64,000 bases of DNA. It comes from Cyanoderma ruficeps. Lineage: Eukaryota; Chordata; Aves; Passeriformes; Timaliidae. Of this stretch, positions 11,640-24,479 are shown piece by piece (position 1 is the stretch's first letter; each line of letters opens with the position of its first letter). Position numbers and translations under genes: made by a program. The notes beneath the pieces are model-generated. The model had not been told where the DNA came from. It did not search any database and worked only from the letters and a program-made list of their open reading frames with translations. The stretch lies in the NCBI GenBank assembly GCA_008694505.1, contig VZDJ01000301.1, positions 5,389,081-5,453,080 on the forward strand, read 5' to 3'.

Positions 11640-12935
11640 AATTACCATACATATAGAGCTACCTCTGTTACCACATTATGTCTCCTGCAAGCGTGCCAAA
11701 TGTGAATTCCTCACAAGGGAGCTGGTTAGACTTCAAAGCTGACCGATAAAGCCTGAGAAGGCACGACGCCAATTAAAAGGGTCAAAATGTTCCTCAACTT
11801 TCCTTCAACCCTTCCCGGGGTCCCGCTCTGCAGGGCAGTGCTATGAGCCACGATCAGGTGGGTTGTCTGGCTGTCTTTGAAGAGCACATTTTGGGGGTCA
11901 ACCCAAAGCTCACACCCCCTCACCTGTGTTCAGATTAGTCCTGTAATGCTCATTAACGCAGCCTGTCTAAATCAGAGCTTCTGGGAAATGCATTTGATGA
12001 TCATTGGAGGGACCCTGTCGATCTGCAGCTCTCTGAAGGTGTCTTAAAAAACCTCTCTGCTGGCTTCTTGCAGGGATCTAGCCATAAAGTCATGGACATG
12101 CCTAGAAATCCGTGAGCCCTCCAGAGCCAGAAATTTTGTTTAAGGAACCATGAAACAGAAACATCCCTTTACACAGCCCTGAGGAAGGAGCTGCCCAGGA
12201 AGGCTGGGAGGTAGCTGCAGTGCTTGGGGTGACTCTTCTTATCTCATTTGTCTTCAGAAAGCATCTTCTAACCTTCCTCTGGGGGTCTGATCATCAGCTC
12301 CCTGGTTAAATATTATTAGACTGGGGTTGTTGCATGATTCTTACGCCCCTGGTGAGTGGGTGGGTGAGAGAAGCCCAGGTCCTGGTGGGATGGTGGGGTT
12401 TTACGGAGAGTGGGAACCTCGGAGGTGCCAAACCCTCCTCAGCACACCCCACGGCACATCCGCCTGAGGCCGCAGCTGGCACACACCAGGGTTTCATCAG
12501 CTCCCACTGATTTAAATGAAAAGCCCCTCTTTGTTGCTAATCACTCCATTCAGGGTTGGAAAGTCCACAGAACCAAAAATATACCCAGTTAGTCAGCAGG
12601 TTTGTGAATATTTTGAGATAGTGTGGGTCAAAAGTCAGTTTGCTGGCATTATCTTGATTATCCTATGGAAGTCTTTACTCAAAAATAGTCTCCAAAAGTG
12701 CAAGTTTAGCAAAACTTGGAGCTGGAATCATAGGAAAACATTAAATTTACTCACCAAGCTAAATTCACATGAGGGCAGTTACTGTGTAATAGGCAGATGC
12801 TTTTAACTAACCTTTTATGTTTCGGTGCTTATTCACATCCAGGAATAATATTACAGGTGTAAGGTTAGAATAAAAAATAATAACTTCCTAAAATCATAAT
12901 ACAGGGGTTTTATATTCAGATCGGCCAGGTGCATG
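11640..12935. other. Unique noncoding sequence, nothing recognised
   Basis: Sequence of ordinary composition with no recognised repeat or gene. The 96-codon plus frame at 12516-12806 has no domain. The last 100 bases before the CR1 are AT-rich. Confidence 0.45.
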
Positions 12936-13094
12936 CAGAATCACAGAATTACAGAGTCACAGGATGGCCTGGGTGGGAACCTTTAAAATTATCTCGTTCT
13001 AACCCCCCTGCTGTGGACGAGGACAACTTTCACTAGACCAGGTGGCTCAGAGCTCCATCCAGCCTGGCCCTGGACACTTCCAGGGATGGGGCAT
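12936..13094 (-). mobile_element. CR1 LINE, 3' fragment (antisense)
   Basis: Inverted CR1 3' end. It starts with the reverse octamer tail 'gaatcacagaattacagag'. Next come 'taacccccctgctgtgg', 'tttcactagaccaggtggctc', 'ccatccagcctggccctgg' and 'cacttccagggatgg', where recognisable homology stops. Only the last 160 bases of the element remain, a normal result of truncated reverse transcription. Confidence 0.93.
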
Positions 13095-14159
13095 GTGCAT
13101 TTATCATTTTTTAAAACAAATTATGGGTTAAAACAATCTACAGAGGTTGCTGGTGTCAGGACAGGTGGCAAGCATGGCACAGGGAGAGATTTTTTAGGGA
13201 ATCTGTTTCTCTGGGGTATTTTCTTGGTCATCCTTAGTGATCAGGGATGCAGGGAATGCCTGGGCTGGGAGCACAGACTCCCTGTGCTCTCTGTGCAAAG
13301 CGACTTCTGGCTGTGGAAGGCACCAAAATGATCCTCCAGCTTTCCTTATCTGCCCACATGCACACACAGACAATTTGTACACCTCCACCTCGTTCTGCCG
13401 TGCTCCATTACAGTGATTTATGTGCTGTCTGTCATCTGGAGCACTGCAGGAACACACGTGAGGGAAGAGCAATAAACAAATAATAATCAGCAGAGATAAC
13501 ACAGCAATGAGTCCACAAATGCTACCTCCAAACAGGCAGCAGTGCAAAGCTCCCAAGGAAGGGGATATTAGGGGGGCTCTTAGTTCTCCAGAGAAGGGCA
13601 AAAGAGGGAGCCTTTGGCAGGGGGTTAAATCCTATGGAGGAGTGATCCAGCACTGTGCTCTTTCAAGGGCACAGGCAACACCAGAATGGATTGGCTGTGG
13701 ACATGGAAAAAGAAATGTGATATTGTGAAATGGAAAAAGGACAGCTCCTGGTAGGGAGGTAAAGAGGGAGATGGATAGTGGCAGGGAAGAGGGTTGGATT
13801 GGCTGCAATGCTGAATGTGGTGTGAGCACTGAACACCCTGCCCAGTCAGGCAGGTAGAGCAGGTGTTGTGTGTGCCACAGAGCTGATGAGGCCAAAAAAT
13901 ATTCATCCCTTTTACCCTTGTGACCGTGTCTTTGATTGCTGCTTGTCACCTCAGGGCTCTTTGTCACAGCCAAAGCACAGCACTGTACTGGAGGCTGTGC
14001 CAGGGCTGCAGGAGCGTGACATGCCCAGGTCTGTGACAGCTGCGCAGGGTGACAAGTGGCTTTGGGAAAGAGTTTGGGGTGGAAAGGACAGCAGAGATGC
14101 ACCACCAACCCTATCCATGCCAAAGCTCACCTGGCCCAGGCTGGGGCTCTCGTGGGGTT
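13095..14159. other. Unique noncoding sequence, nothing recognised
   Basis: No gene or repeat was recognised. A 163-codon minus frame (13632-14123) and a 150-codon plus frame (13868-14320) overlap in opposite directions. Neither contains a domain, and the plus frame runs into a CR1 tail. Confidence 0.45.
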
Positions 14160-14230
14160 CTGTGCAGGGCCAGGAGCTGGACTTGATGATCCCTGTGGGA
14201 CCCTCCCAGCTCAGGACATTCCATGATTCT
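14160..14230 (+). mobile_element. CR1-type LINE, short 3' tail fragment
   Basis: 'gggccaggagctggacttga', 'tgatccctgtgggaccctcc' and 'cattccatgattct' match the terminal segment of a CR1 subfamily whose tail reads 'gggtcccttcca..ctcaggatattctatgattct'. The fragment is about 70 bases, so the subfamily is uncertain. Confidence 0.8.
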
Positions 14231-14389
14231 CTCTGCAGTTTGTGTCACAGAGCCACTGGCACTGTGCTGGCCCCCGGGCCAGGACACACCCGGCAGCAGC
14301 TGTGGGGTCTGTGTGGCTGAACAGGAGCCTTTTGCTCAGCACTCAGCACAACTCCGTGATTAGAGAAGAACCGGGGCCCTTTCAGATAT

Positions 14390-14590
14390 CAGCGGATGGT
14401 AAATTTTCCCCTTCATTTGTTATTCGTGATGAATAATGAATTATTCTCATAACATTTACTATGCTGTTCATTTATTATACAGGATAGGGGGATGTTTAGA
14501 AGCTAATTATTGCTAGGAAGGCTCTGCACTTGCAAAATATGTGACTTTTGTGTATTTTTATATCCGTGCTTCAAGTGGGAGAAGAGCTGT
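14390..14590. promoter_or_regulatory. AT-rich candidate conserved noncoding element
   Basis: A sharply AT-rich block within GC-moderate surroundings, containing 'gatgaataatgaattattc', 'gttcatttattatac' and 'gctaattattgc'. It is homeodomain-like and Oct-like in content. No alignment was available; drift remains possible. Confidence 0.25.
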
Positions 14591-15549
14591 TTGTCTGTTT
14601 TAGCAGGTTTTTGCCCCTCTGACACCCAGCCTCACCACCTGCCTGCAGGCAGGACAGATGTCTCCCTCATCATCAGCAGCCAAGCTGCTCTTCCCCCTTT
14701 TGCAGGAGGAGCCCCTGGAGCAGGCCTGGAAATTAAATTGTCACTTTTTCTCACGCTCAGCAGTAAGGAGGAGCTGGCTGGTGGGGCAGAGCTCCACAAC
14801 AGCATCACCATGGCCATCCCATCACCCTGTCACAGGCTGCCACTGCTGCCAGAACCTCAGCAGCTGCATCCAGGCAGAAATGCTACATTTCAGTGCCGTG
14901 ACAGCCAGGAGCCAGGGGCTCTTACCTGGGAAATCCCAGAGCAGTGAGGGATGGCAGGGCTCAGTGCCAGGCATTGCTGGAGAAGCCAGACAGCAAGTCC
15001 TGGGGAGCCAGGAGGAGATGGCCTCCTGCATGGGGAGAGGTTGGGGACACTATTTGTTGTGCTCTAAGTACTGTATTGGGAGACTAAGTGAGTCATATCC
15101 TCAACAGTGGTCTACCAAGGGCTGTAAATTGTCAGTTGTCAAAACTAACTGTGCTGTGCTGCTGCTCACCAACAGATTTATCCTGGCCATTTACAGCTGG
15201 TAAATAATTTATCCATTATTTTGAAAAATGCTTTTAAGGAGACTCAAGCTTCATGTCCATCTGCTCTCCCCTGGGTGCAGGGCTCGGCACTCTGCTGGCT
15301 CCCCATGGCCAGCTGTGTCCTGCCCATGCACAGAAGGGTCATTGCCTTGATTTTCCCTGAGTGTCCAGCTACAAGAAGCAGAGCTGGCAGAAAGGTTGCA
15401 GCATCCCCACAGCTTAGCCCTGTTTGTTGCTCCCAGCTTGAAAGGGATGGATGCACCCATGCCTGTGCCTTTCCAGGTCCTGTGTGGGTCCAACCCCCAG
15501 CTGGAGAGAGCTGGCAGAGATACCACTGACCTTGATGGAGCAATGCACA
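14591..15549. other. Unique noncoding sequence, nothing recognised
   Basis: GC-moderate with long chance frames on both strands (181 codons plus at 14658-15203; 99-codon minus frames at 15244-15550). None shows a domain, a signal peptide followed by a fold, or a repeat family. Confidence 0.45.
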
Positions 15550-16030
15550 TTTACAGCAGGAGACAAGCTAGTTCTGTGCTGTCTAATATCCTCCTTATCT
15601 TCATTATGTGCCTAACATCAATGTCCTCTTGTGGCTTCTAGAGATACCCTTACATATCTCTGGATAACTGTTACCAGAGCTAAGCCAGTGAGAGGTTTAT
15701 AAACCCATGGGGAAAGATAGTTCAACACCATGTTTCTGAATAATTGATTATCACACGCTTCAGTATAAAACTGATCTTCAGTGATACCCTTTTGGCTGTG
15801 CCTCATCATCCCTTTTTGTTTTATTTTCATTCCCCTGCAGAATTCTCTCTCCACCAGCTGCCTTTGTAACCTGGTAAGAGCATTGTGAGCTGCCAGTAAA
15901 TGATCTTTTATTTTATTTTTCATCCTTGTAGTGGTAAATTATTGTGTCAGCACACAGACGATGCAGGTGACTAACCTCATAAAATGCAGTAAATGATTAA
16001 TAAAATCTCAAATAACAATAGCTCCATGGG
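15550..16030. promoter_or_regulatory. AT-rich candidate conserved noncoding block
   Basis: About 480 bases of AT-rich, non-repetitive sequence with varied, information-rich words: 'gaataattgattatcacac' near 15738, 'ccagtaaatgatctttta' near 15892 and 'gtaaatgattaataaaatc' near 15989. The contrast with GC-moderate flanks is clear. Function is inference. Confidence 0.3.
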
Positions 16031-18779
16031 CAGATCATAACTCCCCCCTCAAGCAGCCCCATGCCTTTAGAGGATACTGGCTGATTGCTCTGTGGGTGAG
16101 AATTTTTTTGCCATGAGATGACAGAGAAATGCCAAGCGAGGAACAGCTTGTGAGCACTGAGAAGAGAGGCACCACAGCCTGATTTTCAGGTGCAGGGAAC
16201 CCACCCTGCACTGAGCAGTGTCAGCACAGGCTGGGGTCCCACAGGCAGGTGCTGTGCTCTGGTGCCACTGGGGCCAGAGCCAGGGCTGGCTGGACACGGG
16301 GACACCAGAAGCACGTCCACCAGGGCAGGGGGACCCCTGTGGGCATGGCAGGATGCTCACACCTGTGAGTCATGGAAGGAACCTCTGCTAGACCACAGCC
16401 ACGATCCCAGAGACACAGAACAACTCCTCCACTGTCTGCTCCAAGGTGCTTTTTAAATTCTTTTTCTCTTCAGACAGCATCTTTTGACAATTACTTTTGG
16501 TAAGGTTAAATTAGTTACTCGATGGAAAGGCTGCTGGGCTGAAGCTCACTCTCAGCAGATTTCAGAGGGGATGAGGGTTTGGCATGCAGTGACAAAAGTG
16601 GTCCCAGCTTACTCAGAGATTTCTGGAGCAAAACAACTGTCCAGAGGGAAAGAAGTGCTAAACAGGAGCAGATAAAACCCTTCAGAAAAGCCTTGCCTGG
16701 ATCCTTGTCTGCCTTGTCCAGTGGGAAGCTGAACCACCATCCAGCAGGACTGAGAAAGGTGTGCACATGAAGACACTTTCTGATCATGTTCAGTTTTACA
16801 GGACCTACAAAACTCAGAGCTACAGATGCTGTGCCTCAGCTGCATCCCCATCACTCTGGCACTTACCTCCACAGACACAGTATCCTTGCAGCACAGAAAA
16901 AAATGTCTTTTTTGAAGCAACTCTTTATTCCCTGAAGGCACAAAACGGGACAGAGACCTCAGAGAAAGGGAAACAAACTGTACTTTTCCACGTGCCTCCA
17001 ACTATTAATATTCCAGTATTGGCCAGGCACTTGTAGAGCTGTAACGAGAACATCCTCTTATGTGCTGTTTCCAGGATTTATGCACAACAAGCAATACATA
17101 AATATCAATTAATGAAGCAACTATAGAAAAATTAATTAAAACATGAGAGGATAGAAGCCTCTATTCAGCCCCCTAAAAAGGAACAACATGTTCACAAACC
17201 CCTCCCTCCTGCTCAGAAGAAAGCTCTCAATTCCAGAGGAAGGAAACCATTAATTTTTTTTAATTGCACAATACTTTTAAATTAATTTCCATAAGCACCA
17301 CGATGGAAACAGCAAATGGGGGAGGGAAAAATCAAAGATTTCAGGCTTAAATTAGGACTCAGTAGCTGTCTCTTGCCTGCTGGTTCTGCTCCAAACTCCC
17401 TTTATCCCTTAATTTCCCCATGGCGCAAACAGCAAGGAGCAGCCTGGCTGGGGTCCTCCATGAAGTCCTTAGTGTCAGGGCTTAACTAATGGCACCTAAA
17501 CCTATAAACCTAAAGCTATAACCATTAATGCATTAATTAGGCTGAATTAAAATTAAAAACTATTAATAAAGACAGCTGAAGCAGAAACCCCCACATTCAC
17601 CGTGAGATTGCCTTTTTTTCCCTGTGCAGTGTTCCTGCCACAATCTGGCCATGGTTTGTTGGTAGAAAGTGGCAGCTGAGTTGAATCCCCTGGCCCCAGC
17701 ACAGCCACGGGATTCTCTCCATTGGCCATCCCAGGATGGAGCTCATCCTGCTGGAAGGAAACACGGAACAAAACAGGGAAATGGGCAAGGAGCATCTCCT
17801 GGGCCAGCCAGGCAGAGAGCCATGACTGTGCTTGGCAGGCACTGTGGGCAGGCTGGAAAACCTTTTGCAACCTGCTCACCCCCAGATGACATCTGTGACT
17901 GCATTTTCCTTTTTTCTGTGTCACAGTGATTGTCCCTTTGGGTCCCGCAGAGTTCTGGTGCCAAGGACCTGCCAGTGACTGTCACGGCCAGACACTGGAC
18001 TTGAAGATCATTGGCTGCAAACTGTAAAATGCTCTGATCCTATTTTTCCTCAGGCTTTTCCAGCTGAGAGCCAGGGATATCTATTCACTTTCAGTAGAGA
18101 AAAAGTGGATCAGTGTGACTGCCTTTCATAGAAAAATAAATGGAAAATAGGACAACTCAGCCATGCTTTTCCTGCTTTTCCAAGAAGTGCCCAAGACCTG
18201 AATCCATGGAGGGGATGAGCACAGCAGCACTGGGATAAATAAACTGCAGTAGTGTCTGCTGCACACATCAGTGTCCTACAGAAACACCGGTGGAGGGATA
18301 CAGAGCCAATCTGTGACACACAAACACCACACACACCACATTATCTGAGGGACTGTGAGGGTTGGACCCTCATTAACACCACCAACCATAATAACATTTT
18401 CCTTTGCCAGCACCCAGAGCTGAGATTCTACTCTTTCCCTTCAGGCAGCACCTGGTTGACTGTGTGCAGCTGGAGGTTTACCCAGCTTGGTTTGAACCAG
18501 CACTTCAGGAACTGATCAGCGCTGCTCCCTCCTAGCAGCTCAAGGTGCAAAGAGCAGAACTTCATCTGACCTACAAAATACAAGATATTTTACAGCATCT
18601 ACCTCAGAGCTTGGTGAACAGATTCAGATTTTCTAAAAATCACTGTGCATGTGAGCCCAGGTGTCAGGAAGGAGCTGCTGAAGGCACCAATCTCCAGGAC
18701 ACCCCTCGTCTTTCACTGTCCCCTCTCAGGCAAAGGTCACCCCTGCCACCCTGACACTTTCCCTCCTCAGCAGAGGAGC
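16031..18779. other. Unique noncoding sequence; AT-rich near 17080-17310 and 17480-17580
   Basis: No gene or repeat was recognised. Two AT-rich sub-blocks are present, the second with 'cattaatgcattaattagg'. The 130-codon minus frame at 16609-17001 and the 123-codon minus frame at 17553-17924 have no recognisable domain. Confidence 0.4.
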
Positions 18780-18970
18780 TTTTCCTTTGAGTTATTTTGC
18801 CTTCTGCATTTATCAAAAAGATCAATCCATTAGCTGTAATGCGTAAAAATAACATTTTGCACATGTCTGGGGTTGCCTCCTTGAAGCTCCTCACAAACAG
18901 TATGAAATCAGTCCTTACAGTGAGCTGGGCAGGTCGCTGCCTATATAAATGTATCTGTATTCCCACAGAT
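18780..18970. promoter_or_regulatory. Candidate conserved noncoding element
   Basis: AT-rich, complex sequence including 'tttatcaaaaagatcaatcc' (a TCF/LEF-like 'atcaaaaag' core) and 'ccattagctgtaatgcg'. It is called on composition only. Confidence 0.2.
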
Positions 18971-19439
18971 GGCTGAGGATGATGATCAGAATTTACAACA
19001 GGGCAGCACAGGGGCTGGTCAGGACCTGGGGAAGGCAGGGGTTGGGTCAGGAGCAGAGCTCAAGGTTACCAGAGTCCCCAGCTTGAAGGAGGCTGTAACC
19101 TAGGACAAGGAGTCCCACCTGATGCTGTAGAAGAGTGGACTCAGCCCGTGGATTTATTATGCCCAGGCCACGCTGACTTGCCCTTTTCCCTTTTTTCCAC
19201 CCTTCCAGCAATACTTAGAGCTGTGCTAACAGCAGCTGGTTCATCACTTCCCTCCGTGTTGGGGGAAGGAGTTCTGCCCAGGGTCATGTCTGAGCATCCC
19301 AGTGCTGATCAGTGAGCACCACCACAGCTCTGCCTTGACCAGGGACCTCGATGCCTTTGCTGCCTGCAGCTCCACCTGGCACCAGCTCCCACAGCAGGAC
19401 ACAGCAGGGCACACAGCCCGTTTCCTCATTTAACAGAAC
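18971..19439. other. Unique noncoding sequence, nothing recognised
   Basis: GC-moderate sequence with no repeat, gene or motif cluster that I can support. Confidence 0.45.
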
Positions 19440-19740
19440 TTGTTAATTTTTCTCTTTTATAACCTGCAGCATTATCAGCAGCAAATTACTGCTATCGATA
19501 ACTCATTAGCAAATAAAATGAAAGACAACGCTGCCGACATCTGTATGAAACCATGTCTGAGTGGCTCTGGCTCCTGCTTATTGGGCTTTTAGTATTCATT
19601 AAGGCTGGTAAACGGTGTGTGTTTAAAATGCTGATCTATGCAGCATGTGTTGAACTCTCAATCTGCATTAGCTGAGACAGCGGCTCGTACCAGCTCGGCT
19701 GCCTAACGAACTTGATTTATCATAGTTTCCTAAGCCCTGT
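19440..19740. promoter_or_regulatory. Candidate developmental enhancer-like element
   Basis: Abrupt change to AT-rich, non-repetitive sequence with dense transcription-factor-like words: 'tgctatcgataactcatta' near 19491 (CUX-like ATCGAT plus CATTA), 'gtattcattaaggctgg' near 19592 and 'gtttaaaatgctgatc'. CpGs are retained (gctgccgacatc, cagcggctcgtac). Retained CpGs in AT-rich DNA suggest constraint. Alternative: ordinary unique DNA. Confidence 0.3.
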
Positions 19741-21099
19741 TTATGAGGCTGCTTTGTTTGTAATGACTTGGTGTTTTTTTCACATGGGAGAATTTATCAA
19801 CATCTGTGCATCACACTGTGTGGGGTGTCCGGGTGGCCTTGGTTGTGGTTGTGGAGCAGGGCTGGGGCAGAGTTGCTCTGCTGGGAATCCTGTGAGTGCT
19901 TTCCAAATGACAGCTAATTTAAAAGGTGGTGCTTCCTCTGGCCATTTGTATCAAAAGAAGGAAAAGCCAATCACCATTTTCCTCTCCTGTCCTTTCTCTG
20001 TCTGGTGGAGGAAAAAGGAGTGATGGGCTTTGGGGCTTGGGAGCTCCCTGCCACGGGCTGCCAGCCAGGTTGGGCAGCAGATAAAAAGATGGGTTGGACA
20101 TCTGTACTGATTAAAAAAATGATATTTGTGCACATCACCAGGCACTGAGCAGGCGGGATGTTGTTCTGACATTGACTCTGTCCTCTCCAGCAGGCTTGAC
20201 CCTGACCAGATAAGATGTTCTGTGCTGTTCTGCTTCTTATCTCTAAAGGCTGCGGCCCCGTGACATCAAAGATACACAGAACTGTTCCTTAGCACAATTA
20301 CCCACAACATTTTCACCTGGTGCCCTCAAAACCTGGCTCACAGTCTGCCAAAAGCATGACTTCAGACACTTTGTGCACAGCATGCTGCTATTAGACAAAG
20401 ACTGGGCATGTTATACTATCTTAATGATATTCTCAAGCATCTTCCAATGCCTTCTGGATCTCCTCTGGTCTCTCTTTTGCAAACCAAGGCAGCTCCCTGA
20501 GAAGGAATTCCCTTATAGAAAAGATGTCTCGATGCATCTGAGGCTTTGTTGGTTTTGTTTGGGTTTTTTTACAGTCATCTAAATAAACAAATATTTTAAA
20601 GCTAAATATTAAAACATTAGAAGCTTTACCTGATATGGGATTACATCCAGCTTTGCCAGAAATATGTGTGATTTCCTACTTACCTGTCTCTGAGGGTGGA
20701 AGATGGGCATCAGTGTCTCCAGAGTGGCTGGGATGGAGAGATAATTGTGAAACACTTAGGGTTTAGGGTATACAAGCCCTTGTGTGCCTTGCCGTGGCTT
20801 TGGGAGCTCAGATATGAGCCCAAACTGATGGAATCCCCACCACGTTTCACTTCTAGAAAATTTCCCACTTCCTGGGAAATTTCTTTGGCTGAACCACAGC
20901 CAAAAATCAAAGAAGATTACTATCCTTCTGCCTTGGAAAAAATCGGTATTTGATGTTGCTATTCAAAGGCCAATAGACCCACATGAAAAAGCCACCTCTG
21001 AGCTACACAGAGCAGCAATAGGGGAATGGGGACCCAGGGTGCTGCTCATCCAGTTTCAGGTCTCCTCGTGCAGCAGCCCAGCGTTACAGCAATGGTAGC
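19741..21099. other. Unique noncoding sequence, nothing recognised
   Basis: No gene or repeat was recognised. Open frames do not exceed 103 codons. A chance 'ttagggtttaggg' near 20756 is not a telomeric array. Confidence 0.45.
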
Positions 21100-21345
21100 A
21101 GCAGTCCTCTTGTAAACACGGTTTACTGGGTCGCACAGCACATTTGTTTCCAATTTGTTTATTCCTGCAATTTGGCATATAATTTCTCATCCACAGCATC
21201 TGTGGGAATTTTTATTAGAAGGGGAAAAGCAGTGAAAAAGATCCACCAGTCCTGGATTTGATTTCTGGCTTGGCTATTAACTCAGGCCATCATTATGCAA
21301 ACAGCTACTGGGTTATCTGACTTCATGCATAAAGACTTGCTGTCA
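21100..21345. promoter_or_regulatory. Candidate conserved noncoding element
   Basis: AT-rich, complex sequence containing 'ttgtttccaatttgtttatt' (forkhead-like) near 21145, 'ttggctattaactcaggcc' and 'tcattatgcaaacagct' near 21290 (octamer-like ATGCAAA). Called on motif content only. Confidence 0.27.
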
Positions 21346-24300
21346 TGAGGGGCTGGGGGAAAATACTGGACTTTGGGGGAACATCTCCCTGTCTCTCCAT
21401 CTCTGCATCTAAAATGTCTCTAAGAATACTCCTCTCCCAAGGCTGAGCTGACTTTTATGGCTTTACTTGGAAATCTTAAAGGGGAATTGCTATTAAAGCA
21501 CAGACAATGATTATTAACTGATGGAGAGGTATTTTAATGAAACATGCTGGCAAGGTTCCCTTTACTGTGCAGTGCCAGTGTTAAATAGGCTGCTTGAAGA
21601 GCTGCATATCTTCACTTTCTGAGTGAATGGCTGAGAAATAACCAGAGCTGCTTCCCCCAGCGCATTTGTTGCTGGGTCATTTTTTTTTTCTTGCCATTTC
21701 TCCTTCATCTCCTCCTCAGTAAATTCAGTGTCGGTTCAAAAGCTGAAGGAATCCACAGCATTCCTCTCCTGAGTTTCTCACTGCTGGGAAGCCTTTCTCT
21801 GTGTCATCCAAAGAGCCCATATTCCCCTTGTGTAACCACCCCCAGGAACTCAGCCAACACTGACTCCCCAAAGCTGCCACTGGGCCCAAATTCTCCTTGG
21901 TATCTGTGCTTCAGCTTATGCCACCCAGGATGAATGGTGTGGGGATGCAAAGGGAGTCAGAAGAGATGCAGAGATGTGGTTTTTGACCATGATGAGTTTC
22001 TTGGGAAGCATCAGCAGCACTGGACACAAAGCTGAGCTGGGGTCTGGGACCATCATCTTAGTGTGGGGAGATCCCTCACCCCTCACTCCTCACCCTGGGC
22101 AGGGACCTTCTTTGTGAGGTTTGGGCTTGCTGCACTCCAGTGAAATTTGTTTTGGCTGCAGAGAGCAGGAGGAAGAAGGGATTGTTCACAAAGGCTGATG
22201 ACCACGCTGGCCACAAATGGCCAAGACCTCTCCAGCCCTTGAGGCAGCTGTGCTTGAGACAGGGAGCTGCTGCAAGGTCTCCCCATGAGCATGTTAGCAG
22301 ATACCATTTCCTTGCGAATGACCTTTTGTGCTGGAATTGGACTGAAATGTGCTCTGCTGAGAGGACCATTCCCCTGAGCTGTTCTCATCCAGAGGCAACA
22401 CATCCTCACAGCCGATGACTGCTGTGGAATGAGAAGGTCCCTTTGCAACCTGGTCAAATATTTCTGTGTTACAGTCACATCCTCAGCATCAGCAGGGCTA
22501 GCAGGTGTTTTCCTTCAGACAGTTTTTCTCCCTAGATCTGCAGAAGGAGGTGACTTTGGAGTTCCAGTTTGTCCTCCTGAGACCTTCAGATTAGCCACAA
22601 ATTCTGGATATGGGCTGGTATCTTCTTTGCTCACACCAGCCCTGCTGGGTGCCATGGAGAAGTAAGAAACCAGAACTTTGTCTTGTGGCCATCTCTAGCA
22701 GCTATCACATCTCCTGGCAGGGGAAGTAGGTTGGCAATTCCCCTCGTGTTCACTGAGCCCCTGCCAGTGTGCCATGTGAATGGGAAACCAAAACAAATCC
22801 CAAAGCCCCCGTAAGAAGAGATTGCTGTAGGAAGATTGACTTCTGCAACCCAGCGCTACCTTCGAGGAACACAGCGAGAGCCAGCCAAAGACACCATCTG
22901 TTTGTAGTGGAACGTGTAAATTTACATCTATTTCTGAATTCTTGCATTATGAAACTGGAAATGTCTCAGCTGCAGAGTGCACAGGACAGGGAACAGCACG
23001 GAGATCCACTCAGTGTTTGAGCCCAGGACGCATGGAGAGCCTGCTCACACTGAAACCAAACCAGGCGAGGCCGTGTCGGGCAGCAGGAACCATTGCAAAA
23101 CTTGTGTGTCTCCCAGAGCCCTGCAAAGCTCTTCCCAAGAATTCACCAGGCCTCACCATGGAAGAGTAACAACTGCTTGATGAGCCAGTTTCCCACATCA
23201 TGTATCTGGCATTTCCAGTGCCTTGTCCCCAAAAATAGCTGGATTTCTGTCTGTGAATCATTCGGATTTGCATCAGTTAGAAGCCTGACTGAACAGTTCT
23301 ATTTTTTGCTTCTGTTATCTTCCAGTGGTTCACCTCATGCTTCTTTTCCTCCTCTCAATGCCTGTTCCTTACACCAAAAGAGTGACTTTTTTTATCTGTA
23401 ACCTGCTTTAAATGTTTTATAGGAATGCCTGAATCTCTGGCCAGAGAGGTCCTCCACCACAGAAGGCCAGCACCCATGGCACAGCAGGCAGAGGCTTTGC
23501 AGACTGTTCTCAGCACCCCAGAGGTGGATCCCACTCAGTGACCATGGGCTGGAACTCCCTGATTTGGAGACCAGCACTAAAGGTTAACAGGGGCCCTTGA
23601 TCTGCTAAATCCCAGCCTTTGGGAGTTACCAGCCTGTGGAATTGGTGTGTATCAGCACAGTGAATGCACAGTGGTCATTCTACAGGGCAGGAATGCCTTT
23701 GGGCCATTTTTGGGCCCAGAAAGGCCCAAATCTTCATTGAATTTTCCATGTGCTCCTGTAAAGCAAACAGTGATAAGGTGTGAAATAAAGGAAACTGCCA
23801 CCAGTGTGGAGCATTTCCATGAACTACTCCAGAAATGTTAAATACTATTGGCACAGAATGATTATGGTGAGGTTTGGAAGTGCAAATATTCTTAACTTCG
23901 GTGGCCAAGGTGAACATTTGCTCAGCCACGTTAAAGCCTATTAGTCAAGTTGTGTGTTAGAGAGCTCTGTCTTTCTAATGCAACTTCCCTGCTCATTTGT
24001 CTCACAGAACCATTGCACCCTCCCCTCAATTAAAGTTGCATGGAGCCTTCAGCTCTGTCAATGGTGTAATTTGCATTTTCCTTGGCTTGTGAGCCTTGGG
24101 GCTTTGTCTTGTGTTATATAGGATATGCTATACAACAATTAGCCTGGAACCAAGACAACATGCGTTTACATGATAATGAGCTATTTTCTTCTTCAAAGCC
24201 TGACTGGTGTATTCCAGTCATCTTCCAGCCATTTAGCATGATTCTAGCCTGTATTTCTCAGAAGATTTTGGCCAGCCACACAGCTTTGGGATGGCAGGAA

Positions 24301-24479
24301 TATGGCTGCTGTGACCATTTGCTACCAGTCCTCAAACTGGCAGGGCTGACTGAGAGTAATGTAGGACAGGTGAAGAATCAGCTGGGTCCTTCAATTATCA
24401 TTCTGTGGTTGCCTGACATTAGCCTTTTGAACTGATACCAATTTCACTTTTTAAAAGTAATATATTTTATAGTTTTAAT
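21346..24479. other. Unique noncoding sequence, nothing recognised
   Basis: No repeat or gene was recognised. The 131-codon minus frame at 22083-22478 and the 117-codon plus frame at 24082-24435 carry no domain. The last 400 bases become AT-rich and grade into the next block. Confidence 0.4.

Noticed and set aside
17980..18030. CR1 tail starting 'gacactggacttgaagatca'
   Set aside because: Only about 16 bases resemble a CR1 tail and the remainder diverges completely; chance match is likely.
20754..20771. Interstitial telomeric repeat ('ttagggtttaggg')
   Set aside because: Only two near-units, not an array.
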